DNA of 64,000 nucleotides from Marinobacter mobilis (GTDB lineage Bacteria > Pseudomonadota > Gammaproteobacteria > Pseudomonadales > Oleiphilaceae), in assembly GCF_900106945.1 (NCBI RefSeq), contig NZ_FNNE01000005.1, forward strand, positions 284,932 through 348,931, in the 5' to 3' direction. Both the position numbers and the translations under genes were made by a program. How positions within the stretch are numbered: the stretch's first letter is position 1; the number at the start of each line of letters is the position of its first letter. Below, in pieces: positions 1 through 8,984 of the stretch. The notes under the pieces were generated by a model that was not told the origin of the DNA, made no database searches, and saw only the letters and a program-made list of their open reading frames with translations.

Positions 1-2101
1 CGATGGCCTGAGTGAGCTCGTCCGCCGCCTGGCGCAAACTGAGGGCGTCAGTACCACTGAGACGGATGCTGATGTCCTTGCCCGGTGGTCCGCCGCGGCG
101 CTCGTCGATGACCAGGTTTTCCAGACCCGGCGGCAGCGCCAGCCGATCCCGCCAGGCAGCCAGAAATTCCGGATTGCGGACCGAACGCTGATCAGGCGCC
201 ACTAATTCCACCATGATCGCCCCCACTTCATCTCCGGTGCGTGATGGCCCGTCCGGCACCAGGGTACGACCATAGTTGGTGACAGCATGAAGGATCAGGT
301 CACCCCCGAGGGCCTCCTCGGCCTCGTTCAGGGCCCGCTCCATCTCTTCGATAAAGTCCGCCACCGTGTCTTCGTGGGTACCGGCCACGAAACTGACGTT
401 GGCGTAGAACACCGACGGCTCCGGGGTCGGGAAGAAGTTGAACTCCAGCCGGCCCCCGGCCAGCAGTCCCGCAGTCACCAGACTCAGCGCCAACGCCGCA
501 CTGAGGGTAATGCCGCGATGACGCAGGGTGGTCAGCGACAGGCGACGAAACCAGCCCTCACGGAAACGGTCAAAGCCGGCTTCAAAGCGATTACGGAAGC
601 GCGCCACCGGGTTAGCGGGACGGCTCTCGGGCTTGCTGACAAAGGCGTGACGCAGATGCGCCGGCAGCACAATGAAGCACTCAAGCAGCGAGGCCGCCAG
701 CACACAGATCATGACGACGGGAATATCCCTGAGGATGTTGCCGATGATACCGCCGATCACCAGCAGCGGCATAAACGCGGCCACGGTCGTCAGCGACGAC
801 GCCAGCACCGGCCAGACCATGCGTTTGGCCGCCCCCTCAGAGGCATGCATCGAGGCTTCGCCCATACGGAAATGGGCATCGGCATCCTCACCCACCACAA
901 TGGCATCATCGACGATGACCCCGAGGGCCATGATCAGGGCAAACAGCGAGATCATGTTGATCGAGCCACCAATCCCCCACAGCACCGCCAGCGCTGCGAG
1001 GAACGCGGTAGGTATACCCAGTGCCACCCACCAGGCGACCCGCCCGGGCAAAAACAGGTACAGCAGCAGAACCACCAGCACCAGACCGCCAAGACCGTTG
1101 TTGACCAGCAACCCGATACGCTCGTCAATCAGCTGCCAGTTCTCGTCGTAGACTTCCAGATGCACCGTGGGCGGCAGGCTCGGCAGGGTCTTCTCCAGCC
1201 AGGCTTCCAGCGCCTCGGCGGCGCGCAGGGAATGACCGTTTTCCGACCGGCTGAGCTGCAGTTCGATGGCAGGATAGCCATCACGACTCAGTGCAATCTG
1301 GCGGGCGCGGGATTCCTGGCGGATCACTGCCACATCCCCGAGGGTAATCCTCACCTTGTCACTGCTGACCAGCGGAATGGAGGCAAACGCCTGAGGGCTG
1401 CGGCGCTGCTCAACGGCCCGCAATTCCCGGGTGGCATCCTGTTGTCCCAACAACCCCGCCGGCAGATCCCGGGAGACAGAGCGCACCCGTTCGGCAATCT
1501 GGTCCAGCGACAGCTGCAGCGAATCCAGCCGTTCGACCGGCACTTCGATACTGATCTGCTGTTCCGGCAGACCATTGATGGAAACCCGGTCGATGCCCCC
1601 CTGCAGCAGTTCGTTCTCGAACTGGTAGGCCAGCATCCGCAGCTCATCCTGTTGCAGGTCGCCATAGACCAGCAATCGCGCCACTGGCTCATAGCGCTCC
1701 ACCCGGGACACCAGCGGTTCCTCCGCATCCAGTGGCAGGTTATCGAACTCATCCACCTGTTGGCGGACATCATCAAGGGCCAGGATTGGATCGGTGCCTT
1801 CGATAAACTCCAGGGAGATTCTGGACACACCCTGGGCGGAAGTTGAGGTCATGGTTTTCAGACCGTCGATATTCCGCAGGCGCTGCTCCAGGGGTACCGT
1901 CAGCCCCTGCTCCACATCTTCAGCCGACGCGCCACTCCACACCACCTGTACCGAGGCACGGTCCAGTGCGAAGGTGGGGAAAAACTGGATATTCATGCGG
2001 TTCAACGCCAGAAAACCACCGAACAGCATCACCAGCATCACCAGGTTGGCTGCAACCCGATGATGGACAAAGAAACCGATCAGGCCCTGGCGTTTACGCA
2101 T
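1..2101 (-). CDS. RND family efflux permease, C-terminus outside window
   Basis: Inner-membrane proton-driven RND permease, the pump subunit of a tripartite efflux system. The visible N-terminal ~700 residues begin with a short cytoplasmic helix and a membrane segment (about residues 15-33, VAANLVMLVMLFGGF). A periplasmic porter domain follows, then a transmembrane block that includes the TM4 proton-relay pair in VIVDDAIVVGED (about residue 395), and then the start of the second periplasmic half. The ATG overlaps the stop of the upstream adaptor gene (ATGCGTAA), so the two are translationally coupled. The C-terminal third lies beyond the window edge. The family assignment is firm; the substrate cannot be read from the sequence. 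Confidence 0.93.
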   Translation of the reverse strand, partial: MRKRQGLIGFFVHHRVAANLVMLVMLFGGFLALNRMNIQFFPTFALDRASVQVVWSGASAEDVEQGLTVPLEQRLRNIDGLKTMTSTSAQGVSRISLEFIEGTDPILALDDVRQQVDEFDNLPLDAEEPLVSRVERYEPVARLLVYGDLQQDELRMLAYQFENELLQGGIDRVSINGLPEQQISIEVPVERLDSLQLSLDQIAERVRSVSRDLPAGLLGQQDATRELRAVEQRRSPQAFASIPLVSSDKVRITLGDVAVIRQESRARQIALSRDGYPAIELQLSRSENGHSLRAAEALEAWLEKTLPSLPPTVHLEVYDENWQLIDERIGLLVNNGLGGLVLVVLLLYLFLPGRVAWWVALGIPTAFLAALAVLWGIGGSINMISLFALIMALGVIVDDAIVVGEDADAHFRMGEASMHASEGAAKRMVWPVLASSLTTVAAFMPLLVIGGIIGNILRDIPVVMICVLAASLLECFIVLPAHLRHAFVSKPESRPANPVARFRNRFEAGFDRFREGWFRRLSLTTLRHRGITLSAALALSLVTAGLLAGGRLEFNFFPTPEPSVFYANVSFVAGTHEDTVADFIEEMERALNEAEEALGGDLILHAVTNYGRTLVPDGPSRTGDEVGAIMVELVAPDQRSVRNPEFLAAWRDRLALPPGLENLVIDERRGGPPGKDISIRLSGTDALSLRQAADELTQAI

Positions 2102-3335
2102 CCCCCGCCTCCACCACTTCGACCTTGAGGCCTTCAATGGCATTGGGCAGGTGCGTCACGATCAGTTGCTGACCGTCAACCAGTTCCGGCCCGGCAATCA
2201 GCGCCCAGCGTTCACCGTTATCCCGCAGCACTTCACCTCGCTGCGCTATGGTCAGCCGGCGCATGCGCTGATCCGCCGACACCACATAGACTCCGCTGTT
2301 GCCATAGATCGCGCTGTAGGGCACCGCCAGTACGTTGTCCACTTCCGGCCGCTGCAACACCACCGGCACCATGGCCCCGGGCCTTAAGGCACCAGCGTCA
2401 CCGGTCAACTGGAATATGGCCTCGGTACCGGCAGGGTCACTCTCGCCGGCAAAACGCCGCATGACGAATTCCTGACCACCCAGAGAGCCCCGGGCCAATG
2501 GCTGTTCGCCCTGACGCAGAGCCTGGGCCAGCTCCTCACGATAGGCGTTGGGAACCTGGGCCCGCAGCTCCAGGCCATCGACCGGGTATACCGACAACAA
2601 CGACTGGTACTTGCCCACCTGATTACCCGGCGCAACAACGACCCGGGTGACCACGCCATCAAACGGCGCCATCACTTCACTGCGGCGAAGATCCAGTCGG
2701 GTCGCCTCAAGACTCGCTTCCGCTCTGGCCAGCCGCGCCTGCAAGCTCTGCCGCCGCGCGCCGTGCTCGTCCAGGGCTCGCTGTCGCGCCGCCAGGGTCA
2801 GCCGGGCCCGGGCCAGCATGTCGACAGCCCCTTCGAGCTGATCGGCAGACGCCAGGTTACGGTCGACCAGGGTCCGGGTGCGCTCAAACTGACGTTCGGC
2901 ATTGGCGACGATTTCCTGCTCGCTCTTCACCGCCTGCAGATCGTTACGGTAGCGGATATCCTCCGAGCTGAGCTGGGCCCGGAGGTCCGCCACATCGGCC
3001 TCGGCCTGCGCCAGCAGTGGTTGCAGGTCAGCCCCTTCCAGCGCCACCAGAAGCTCGCCTTCGGCCACCCACTGCCCCTCCTGCACCGGCCGCTCGGCCA
3101 CCCGCGCGGCAACCGGCGCTGCCAGGGTCATCATTTCCGGTGCCTGAACCTGGCCATAAAGCGCCAGCTCCGGGCGATGGGCCCCTAACGTCACCGTGAG
3201 AGTATCAACCCGCCAGCTTCGCTCCTGCGCTGCAATGGTCTGGGGTTCGGGGCGGGTTGCTTTGAGCAGCAGAAAGCCGGCCACGCCAATGGCCAGGATC
3301 AGGATGGGCAGCAACCGTTTACGCGTCTTTGTCAT
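2094..3335 (-). CDS. RND/HlyD-type periplasmic adaptor subunit
   Basis: Membrane fusion protein linking the RND permease to an outer-membrane channel. It is 413 residues long with an N-terminal anchor or uncleaved signal segment (LLPILILAIGVAGFLLL, about residues 8-24). The first lipoyl half is near residues 70-105 (VQAPEMMTLAAPVAARV). A long alpha-hairpin rich in A, R, E and Q covers about 105-215. The second lipoyl half is APFDGVVTRVVVAPGNQVG, followed by beta-barrel and membrane-proximal domains. It is first in the operon and overlaps the permease start by 8 bases. No outer-membrane factor gene is adjacent on this side, so a shared TolC-like channel is likely (inference). Confidence 0.92.
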   Translation of the reverse strand: MTKTRKRLLPILILAIGVAGFLLLKATRPEPQTIAAQERSWRVDTLTVTLGAHRPELALYGQVQAPEMMTLAAPVAARVAERPVQEGQWVAEGELLVALEGADLQPLLAQAEADVADLRAQLSSEDIRYRNDLQAVKSEQEIVANAERQFERTRTLVDRNLASADQLEGAVDMLARARLTLAARQRALDEHGARRQSLQARLARAEASLEATRLDLRRSEVMAPFDGVVTRVVVAPGNQVGKYQSLLSVYPVDGLELRAQVPNAYREELAQALRQGEQPLARGSLGGQEFVMRRFAGESDPAGTEAIFQLTGDAGALRPGAMVPVVLQRPEVDNVLAVPYSAIYGNSGVYVVSADQRMRRLTIAQRGEVLRDNGERWALIAGPELVDGQQLIVTHLPNAIEGLKVEVVEAGDA

Positions 3336-3433
3336 AATTATAGGCGTCCAAGCGGCGGGTTATATCGTTATAGCGTTCTATAGGCTACAGACTATAAGGT
3401 ACACTGATGCCATCTGAAACCCGGAACTGACCC
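3336..3433. promoter_or_regulatory. Divergent promoter region, efflux operon / channel gene
   Basis: This 98-base AT-rich gap separates the minus-strand efflux operon from the plus-strand channel gene. It contains several TATA-like elements, including TATAGG near 3379 and TATAAG near 3393. The latter is a plausible minus-10 for the rightward gene. No clear dyad operator is visible. The call rests on position and base composition only. Confidence 0.4.
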
Positions 3434-3862
3434 GTGCCCCAGATTATATTGGTCAACATTGTAGTCGTCCTGCTGGTGGTGGGCCTGCACTACGAATTCC
3501 TGCGCCAGCTGAGTGAGATGATGTCCCGCTTTGGTCAGCGCCTGCATCGGCCCCGCATCCTGCTGGCGGTCCTCGGAACCCTGATTGCCAACACCGTGCA
3601 GGTCTGGGTGTTCGCGCTCGCCTATTACCTGATGAACCACAGCGAGGGCTGGGGCTACCTGAGCGGCAATTTCAGCGGCTCACTGCTGGACTGCGCCTAC
3701 TACTCCTTCACCGCGTTCACCACCCTTGGGTTCGGAGACATCGAACCCTTCGGCGCCATCCGTTATCTCACCGGCATTGAAGCGCTGACCGGCCTTACCC
3801 TGATCACCTGGAGCGCCTCGTTCCTGTTTGTTGAAATGCAACGTTACTGGCCCACCCGCTGA
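3434..3862 (+). CDS. Small two-TM potassium-channel-like protein
   Basis: Putative ion channel subunit of the Ion_trans_2 type, 142 residues. It has an N-terminal membrane helix (IILVNIVVVLLVVGLHY), a second helix near 45-65 (RILLAVLGTLIANTVQVWVFALAYYL), a pore loop with filter-like TTLGFGD (near residues 95-102, compare TVGYGD of K+ channels) and a final helix (GLTLITWSASFLFVEM). The start is GTG; no better upstream start was seen. No ligand-binding or RCK domain is attached. Filter-like sequence plus pore helix makes the channel call likely; ion selectivity is inference. Confidence 0.8.
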   Translation: MPQIILVNIVVVLLVVGLHYEFLRQLSEMMSRFGQRLHRPRILLAVLGTLIANTVQVWVFALAYYLMNHSEGWGYLSGNFSGSLLDCAYYSFTAFTTLGFGDIEPFGAIRYLTGIEALTGLTLITWSASFLFVEMQRYWPTR

Positions 3863-3996
3863 CGGCAATCCTGGCAGACCAGAGGACGGCGATTGATGTC
3901 TGTCAACGACGCCCACGTTAGTGGAAATCACGAGGTTATTTTTTATCCGCTCGCCGATAGAATGACGCCACCTTAATTTGCCTGAAATGATAAGCC

Positions 3997-6093
3997 ATGC
4001 AGCCACCGACGCCTTCCGCCCCCCCTATCGTGCCCGTCGCCGCCAGTCTCGCCGCGCTGGCCAGCTACAGCAGCAATGCCGTTCTGGTGACCGACACCGA
4101 AGGGCTGATCCAGTGGGTTAACCAGGGGTTTGTTGATGCCCTTGGTCTGGCCGGAGCTGAGATTGTGGGCAGCGCCCTGCAGGATTTGCTGCAAACCCCC
4201 AACAAGCCCCTGACCCGCGAGGCGATCGATGACGGCTTCCGCCAAGCTACCGGCTTTGTCGGCGAGGTCATGGTGGCCAACCACTGCGCTGACCCGTTGT
4301 GGTTCCATATCAACTGCAGCCCGCTGGATCCCGTGGAATCGGGCTACGCGGGGTTCGTCGCCATTCTCAACGACATTACCCGACTGATGCAGTCACGTCA
4401 GCAACTGCGCATATCCGCCAGTGTCTTTGAGCGCAGCCACGACGCGATCATGATCACCGATCAGGACAATCGCATCATCGACGTCAATCCAGCGTTCAGC
4501 CGCATCACCGGATACAGCCGGGACGAAGCCATCGGACAGTCACCGAATCTGCTCAGCTCGGCAGTTCACACTCCGGCGTTCTATCAGAACATGTGGGACT
4601 CAATCCAGCAGAACCAATTCTGGCGTGGGGAAATCACCAATCGCCGCAAGAACGGCGAACTGTTCACCGAGCTCCTGTCGATCAACAAGGTCCAGCTCGA
4701 CGGTCCCGCGCAATGGCACCATGTCGCCGTATTCTCCGACATTACCGAGCTGAAGAATCATGCCGAACAGCTCAACCGGGTCAGTAACTACGACGAACTG
4801 ACCGGGTTGCCCAACCTGCAGCTGCTGATCAAACGTCTGCAGCGAAACATTACCCAAGCCGACAGTCACGGACAAAAGCTGACGCTGATCCATATCGATC
4901 TCGACCAGTTCCGCCTGATCAACAGTCGTTTCGGCCACAGCGCTGGCGATCAGGTGCTGACCGAAGTTGGCCGACGGCTGAAAACTGCCGTGCGGGAAAA
5001 CGACACCGTCGCCCGCCTGACCGGCGATGAATTTCTGTTGTTACTGCCGGAATGTCATCATGACAACATCGGCCAGCGCCTGCTCACCTTGCTCCACGAA
5101 GCCATTGCCGTCGGCCCGGCCAGTGTTCGTCTCAGTGCCAGCATGGGCATCGCCCATTACCCCGCCGACGCCAGCGAGCCTCACCAGCTGCTCCGCCATG
5201 CCGGCCAGGCCATGCATCTGGCCAAGGACCGCGGTGGCAATGCCTGTCACAGCTTTGACCCCAGCCTGCAGCGCTACCGGGAGAAACGCCGTGAACTGCT
5301 CAGGGAGCTGCACTGTGCCCTGAGCAACCATGAGTTCGTCCTGCACTATCAGCCGCAACTCAATATGACCAGCGGCCAGATCATTGGGGCCGAAGCACTG
5401 ATTCGCTGGCAGCACCCTCAACGGGGGCTCTTGTCTCCGGCAGAGTTCCTGCCGGTGGTGACCGGCAGCGATCTGGAAATCCCCCTGGGTCGATGGGTGG
5501 TCCGGGAGGCCTGTCGCCAATGCAGTGAGTGGTATCAGGCCGGCCAGGATCTCAAGGTCAGCATCAACATCAGCGCCCACCACCTGATGACCCCGGACTT
5601 TCCCGAGTTTCTCGCCAACGAACTGGCCATTCATCCGGGGCTGCCCTCCCGCAACATCACCCTGGAAGTGCTGGAGTCCACCGCCCTTGATGACACCCGC
5701 CAGGCAGGCAATGTCATTGAAGCCTGCCGCGCCATGGGGTTTGAAGTGGCACTGGATGATTTCGGTACCGGCTATTCGTCGTTGGCCTATTTCCGTTCAC
5801 TACCGATCGACCTGATCAAGATCGACCAGAGCTTTGTCCGCAACTTGCTGGATAACAGTAACGACCGGGCCATCGTTGAAAGTGTGGTGTTTCTTGCCAA
5901 ACGCTTTGATCGACCGGTGCTGGCCGAGGGTGTGGAAACCAACGCCCACGCCCGCCTGCTCAGGGATATAGGCTGCGAGCTGATCCAGGGTTACGGCCTG
6001 GCCCGCCCGATGGCAGCGGCGCCCTTCAACCTATGGCTGGCAGACTGGAGCGAAGCGCCGCTGCAACGGCAACGAGCGATGCTCCAGGGTTAG
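3997..6093 (+). CDS. PAS-PAS-GGDEF-EAL c-di-GMP turnover protein
   Basis: Cytoplasmic sensor/c-di-GMP enzyme of 698 residues without membrane segments. Two PAS domains (about 14-125 and 130-255) precede a GGDEF domain (about 265-425) and an EAL domain (about 440-690). The GGDEF signature is changed to TGDEF (T342-F346), but an RxxD inhibitory-site motif (REND) sits exactly five residues before it. The EAL domain has E466-A-L, SINIS, LEVLES, LDDFGTGYSS, LIKID, AEGVET and QGYG, the catalytic set of active phosphodiesterases. I infer a sensory phosphodiesterase with the degenerate GGDEF possibly acting as a regulatory site. It ends two bases from the convergent permease gene. Confidence 0.95.
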   Translation: MQPPTPSAPPIVPVAASLAALASYSSNAVLVTDTEGLIQWVNQGFVDALGLAGAEIVGSALQDLLQTPNKPLTREAIDDGFRQATGFVGEVMVANHCADPLWFHINCSPLDPVESGYAGFVAILNDITRLMQSRQQLRISASVFERSHDAIMITDQDNRIIDVNPAFSRITGYSRDEAIGQSPNLLSSAVHTPAFYQNMWDSIQQNQFWRGEITNRRKNGELFTELLSINKVQLDGPAQWHHVAVFSDITELKNHAEQLNRVSNYDELTGLPNLQLLIKRLQRNITQADSHGQKLTLIHIDLDQFRLINSRFGHSAGDQVLTEVGRRLKTAVRENDTVARLTGDEFLLLLPECHHDNIGQRLLTLLHEAIAVGPASVRLSASMGIAHYPADASEPHQLLRHAGQAMHLAKDRGGNACHSFDPSLQRYREKRRELLRELHCALSNHEFVLHYQPQLNMTSGQIIGAEALIRWQHPQRGLLSPAEFLPVVTGSDLEIPLGRWVVREACRQCSEWYQAGQDLKVSINISAHHLMTPDFPEFLANELAIHPGLPSRNITLEVLESTALDDTRQAGNVIEACRAMGFEVALDDFGTGYSSLAYFRSLPIDLIKIDQSFVRNLLDNSNDRAIVESVVFLAKRFDRPVLAEGVETNAHARLLRDIGCELIQGYGLARPMAAAPFNLWLADWSEAPLQRQRAMLQG

Positions 6094-6095
6094 GG

Positions 6096-6755
6096 TTAGC
6101 GATAACGGTGCGGATCGAGCGTCAGTAGCCGTTCCGGGTGGAATACCATGAAACCGGTCACCACCGTGCCATTGACGAATGCCTCCGGCAGCATGATCAA
6201 CGGCAGGTAACGCAGGTACTCGTGGACCAGATCCTCCCAGGTGTAGGCGCCCGAGATCCAGAGCATCAGCACCATGGAACAGCCGGCGACCGCCACAGAG
6301 ATCGCCGCACCGAAGAACCCGCAGAAGAAAATATAGGCAAAGAAATTACGGAAACCCCGTCGCCGTTCCCACCCCATAATGGCGTGACTGACCAGCGCCG
6401 GCACCATCACCGTGATCAGCCCGTTGGCAGCGAATAGCTGCCAGGGCTCACGTCCGGTCACCACGACCATCAACAGAGCCAGCAAGCCCGCCATCACCGC
6501 CAGGGGCCAGCCCAGCAACAGGGTCACTGCGGTCATCGCAAAGATGTGGATGGTCAGCCCGGGCGACAACCCGGCCCGGATCTGCCAGAGCACGGCCAGC
6601 GCCACCGCGGCACCAAACAGGGTATGCTGGATCGCCTGATCGGCCTTCAGCTGCTGCCAGTTGGCCTGTCGCAGCGCCAGGACAAGAACGACCAGGAACA
6701 GCGCCCCGGTGCCAAGCCACTGGGCAGGGGACAGGATGTTGAGGGTCATTCCCAT
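6096..6755 (-). CDS. CbiM-like (COG3235-type) ECF permease homolog
   Basis: Integral membrane protein of about 219 residues with roughly six hydrophobic helices, resembling short CbiM/NikM-related energy-coupling-factor permeases. The recognisable part is GLSPGLTIHIFAMTAVTLLLG with the conserved His in the membrane. It lacks the N-terminal Met-His-Ile metal site of classic CbiM. I start it at the MGM codon. An in-frame ATG 21 bases upstream has no Shine-Dalgarno sequence, and the GGTCAGGGC stretch before the chosen start is only weak. No CbiQ/CbiO partners are adjacent. The family call is moderate; cobalt, nickel or zinc transport cannot be decided. Confidence 0.65.
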   Translation of the reverse strand: MGMTLNILSPAQWLGTGALFLVVLVLALRQANWQQLKADQAIQHTLFGAAVALAVLWQIRAGLSPGLTIHIFAMTAVTLLLGWPLAVMAGLLALLMVVVTGREPWQLFAANGLITVMVPALVSHAIMGWERRRGFRNFFAYIFFCGFFGAAISVAVAGCSMVLMLWISGAYTWEDLVHEYLRYLPLIMLPEAFVNGTVVTGFMVFHPERLLTLDPHRYR

Positions 6756-6805
6756 GGCATTGCCCTGACCAACCATCGAAGAAAGGAAAGCGGGCTCACC
6801 CGCTG

Positions 6806-6820
6806 CCGTTATGATAACGG
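6806..6820. promoter_or_regulatory. Perfect 7-1-7 palindrome upstream of CbiM-like gene
   Basis: CCGTTATGATAACGG is a perfect 7-1-7 inverted repeat, 51 bases upstream of the permease start. A short GCGGG/CCCGC stem (6790-6803) with a T-rich tail on the minus strand follows it. The 7-1-7 architecture is typical of Fur/Zur-family operators, and the GTTAT-N-ATAAC core is reminiscent of Zur sites but two bases shorter in the centre. A metal-responsive repressor is an inference. Confidence 0.5.
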
Positions 6821-6894
6821 TAATTCCCCTCCGGGTCGCCGGAGCAAGGCTGCTGACCCCGACTTCAGGCCAGCCGTGGCAATGTTGTCCGGGT

Positions 6895-7521
6895 TCAGTG
6901 CAGGCCGGCCAGGCGGAGCTGTATTTCGTGCCGGCGGCCTTCGTCGGCCAGCGGCCGGTTCGGCCGAGCCGGTGCCTCCAGCGCTTTCTCGAGATACACC
7001 CTGGCACGCTCCGGCTCTCCCTGATCCAGCAGGAAGTCGGCATAGAAGAAATTCGCATCAATGTCATCGGGGCTGATGCGCAGGGCCTCCCGCAAATGTC
7101 GCTTGGCCTCTTCGTCGTTGCCGAACGACAGCGGCCAGCCAGGCACCTGGTAGTACAGGCTGCCGAGGGAAGTATGAGCGGAACCGTCGAGGGCCGTCTC
7201 ATCCAGCGCCAATGCGGACTCCAATGACGCCCGCGCCTGCTTCACCAGCGACAGCGCGCCCAGGCCACCTTTGGCACCGGCGTAGGTACTCAGGACAATG
7301 CCCTGCCAGATCCACGCTTCAGGCCGCTGCGGGTTCGCCGACACCAGGGCTTCAGCGTCCACCGCCAGGGCCTCGAAGGCCCTCTCTTTATCGTCGTCCG
7401 CCAGTTGATACTGGATCTGCGCCCAGCGTTGCTGAACGCCCAGCAACTGTTCGTCGAAGCTGGCACTCCAGGCCTGCACGGCCAGAAGCGAAAGCGTCAC
7501 CATCAGCCATAACCTTCTCAT
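6895..7521 (-). CDS. Exported TPR-repeat protein
   Basis: Protein of 208 residues with a cleavable signal peptide (MRRLWLMVTLSLLAVQAWSA, cleavage about residue 20) followed by helical TPR-like repeats. Recognisable repeat pieces are PEAWIWQGIVLSTYAG, LDGSAHTSLGSLYYQVPG, HLREALRISPDDIDANFFYADFLL and RVYLEKALEAP. It probably acts in the periplasm as a scaffold. Its start overlaps the SDR stop by four bases, placing it last but one in the hemolysin/ligase cluster. Function beyond protein-protein contact is unknown. Confidence 0.82.
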   Translation of the reverse strand: MRRLWLMVTLSLLAVQAWSASFDEQLLGVQQRWAQIQYQLADDDKERAFEALAVDAEALVSANPQRPEAWIWQGIVLSTYAGAKGGLGALSLVKQARASLESALALDETALDGSAHTSLGSLYYQVPGWPLSFGNDEEAKRHLREALRISPDDIDANFFYADFLLDQGEPERARVYLEKALEAPARPNRPLADEGRRHEIQLRLAGLH

Positions 7522-8294
7522 TGCGATACTCCTGACAGAAAGCGCCGGATCACCGGCAACTGTTTCAACATGGCCTTGTCCACCAGCCGCGGCAGCAGGC
7601 TGTTCAACACCACAAAGAAGCGCTCCGGCCAGCCCAGATAGCGCCGGCGCTGGTCGCTTTCCATGGCGGCGATGATCTGTGCGGCCACCTGTTCTGGATC
7701 ATCCATCTGGTTGCCCAGGGCCTCGTTCAGGGCGTTGACCAGTTCCGGGTTCATATCGGTACGGGTCGCACGGGGGGCAACATAGAGTACCTGGAGCGGG
7801 GTATCCGCCAGTTCCCGTCGCAGTGCTTCGGTGAATCCACGCAGGCCAAACTTGCTGGCGCAATAGGCGCTGTACCCCGGGAAACCGATACTGCCGAAGG
7901 TGGAGCCCACGAACACCAGCGCCCCCCGGCCCAGGGCGCTGAAGCGGGGCACAAAATGCCGCGCCACCAGCAGGGCGCTGCGCAGGTTCACCTTGAGCAG
8001 ATCATCCAGGGCCGTCGGCTCGAGCTGGTCGATCGCCGAAAACTGGTTCTGACCGGCACAGTGGATCACCCCGTCAATTTCCGGGTACAGGCTGGTAATG
8101 GCCGCCAACTGATCCGGCAGGTCATCCGCCGCCAGATCCAGGCGCACCACATTGGCACGGCTGTCGGTGAATTTTTCCGGGGCCCGGCTGGCCACCACCA
8201 CCCGCGCCCCGGCTTCGGTCAGCGGCTCCACCAGGGCCTTGCCGATACCACCGGTACCGCCCAGCAACAGGAAGGTTCGGTTATGCAGCTTCAT
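7518..8294 (-). CDS. Short-chain dehydrogenase/reductase
   Basis: Classical SDR of 258 residues using NAD(P)H. The cofactor motif is GGTGGIGKAL at about residues 12-21. The catalytic set is Ser in FVGSTFGS and YSAYCASK with Tyr-x3-Lys. The start is the ATG of MKLHNR, because it overlaps the upstream oxidase gene's stop by 14 bases and fits the family N-terminus. The extra upstream reading frame is not needed. The gene belongs to the cluster hemolysin-ligase-iron oxidase-SDR-TPR. It probably reduces or oxidises a product of the neighbouring enzymes; the substrate is unknown. Confidence 0.92.
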   Translation of the reverse strand: MKLHNRTFLLLGGTGGIGKALVEPLTEAGARVVVASRAPEKFTDSRANVVRLDLAADDLPDQLAAITSLYPEIDGVIHCAGQNQFSAIDQLEPTALDDLLKVNLRSALLVARHFVPRFSALGRGALVFVGSTFGSIGFPGYSAYCASKFGLRGFTEALRRELADTPLQVLYVAPRATRTDMNPELVNALNEALGNQMDDPEQVAAQIIAAMESDQRRRYLGWPERFFVVLNSLLPRLVDKAMLKQLPVIRRFLSGVSQ

Positions 8295-8964
8295 GACTGA
8301 CCTCCCCGGCGGCTGCGGGCAGCGGGATCGCGTGCAGCATGTCGCCATAGAGCCGGTAACAGACCTTGGCGGTATCGATGATGGCGCGCTGGTCCTCTGG
8401 GTCGGTGACCTGATCCATCAGGCTGCGGAAAAACTCGAAATGGTCCTGATCCAGCTCGCCGTGGGAGTACAGGTAACTGAAAGCCTTGTTCGGCAGGCCC
8501 AGGTTCTTCTGGATGTCCTTACCCATGGGGGTCGCCAGGTCAATACTGGTGCCTTCCAGCACCTGGACCATGCCAAACAGCCCAATCGGGTTGCCACGGT
8601 TAATCAGATCGTACAGGTAAGACACCATCAGGCGGATCGGCAGGTCCGCCTCGCCGTGCCGCACCGTATCCTTGTCTTCGCCACAGGCGGCGAGATCGTT
8701 GAGGATCCATTCGTGGTGGCCGTACTCTTCCTCGATGTACTCCACCAGCGCCTTGCGCACAAACTCCAGACGCTCAGGGAGGCGGGCACCACAGGCCATC
8801 ATCAGCGGCGAGGTCTGCTTGACGTGATGGTAGGCCTGGGACAGGAAGTAGGTGTAGCTGGCCAGGTCAAACCGTCCTTCGGGGATCGCACTCATCACCG
8901 GCGCTTCGGTGACATGGCGCCGGGCTTCGGCGGTTTCGTTCTGCAGGATGTCAAAAAAGGCCAT
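8281..8964 (-). CDS. Heme-oxygenase-like (TenA/PqqC-fold) iron oxidase
   Basis: All-helical 227-residue protein resembling the iron-containing redox enzymes of the heme-oxygenase-like fold (TenA, CADD, UndA relatives). Candidate metal ligands are in the expected order: E80 with H83/H84 (EEEYGHHEW), E137 (VLEGTS), then H168, D172 and H175 (SHGELDQDHFEFF). H46/H47 lie in the first helix (AYHHVKQTSP). The complete ligand set argues for an active mono- or diiron oxygenase rather than a thiaminase. It sits between the ligase and the SDR, so an acyl or amine intermediate is the likely substrate (inference). The exact subfamily is not determined. Confidence 0.83.
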   Translation of the reverse strand: MAFFDILQNETAEARRHVTEAPVMSAIPEGRFDLASYTYFLSQAYHHVKQTSPLMMACGARLPERLEFVRKALVEYIEEEYGHHEWILNDLAACGEDKDTVRHGEADLPIRLMVSYLYDLINRGNPIGLFGMVQVLEGTSIDLATPMGKDIQKNLGLPNKAFSYLYSHGELDQDHFEFFRSLMDQVTDPEDQRAIIDTAKVCYRLYGDMLHAIPLPAAAGEVSHEAA

Positions 8965-8984
8965 GGGTAGGTTCCTCGCTATGA

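Noticed and set aside
287..1846. Long plus-strand open frame of 519 codons over the RND permease gene
   Set aside because: It is antisense to a gene with clear RND motifs, is rich in His, Gln and Arg, and has no family resemblance. Such shadow frames are common in GC-rich DNA.
6806..6820. Naming the 7-1-7 palindrome a Zur box
   Set aside because: The core is two bases shorter than the usual Zur centre, and no Zur-regulated neighbour is certain. It is kept only as an unnamed dyad.
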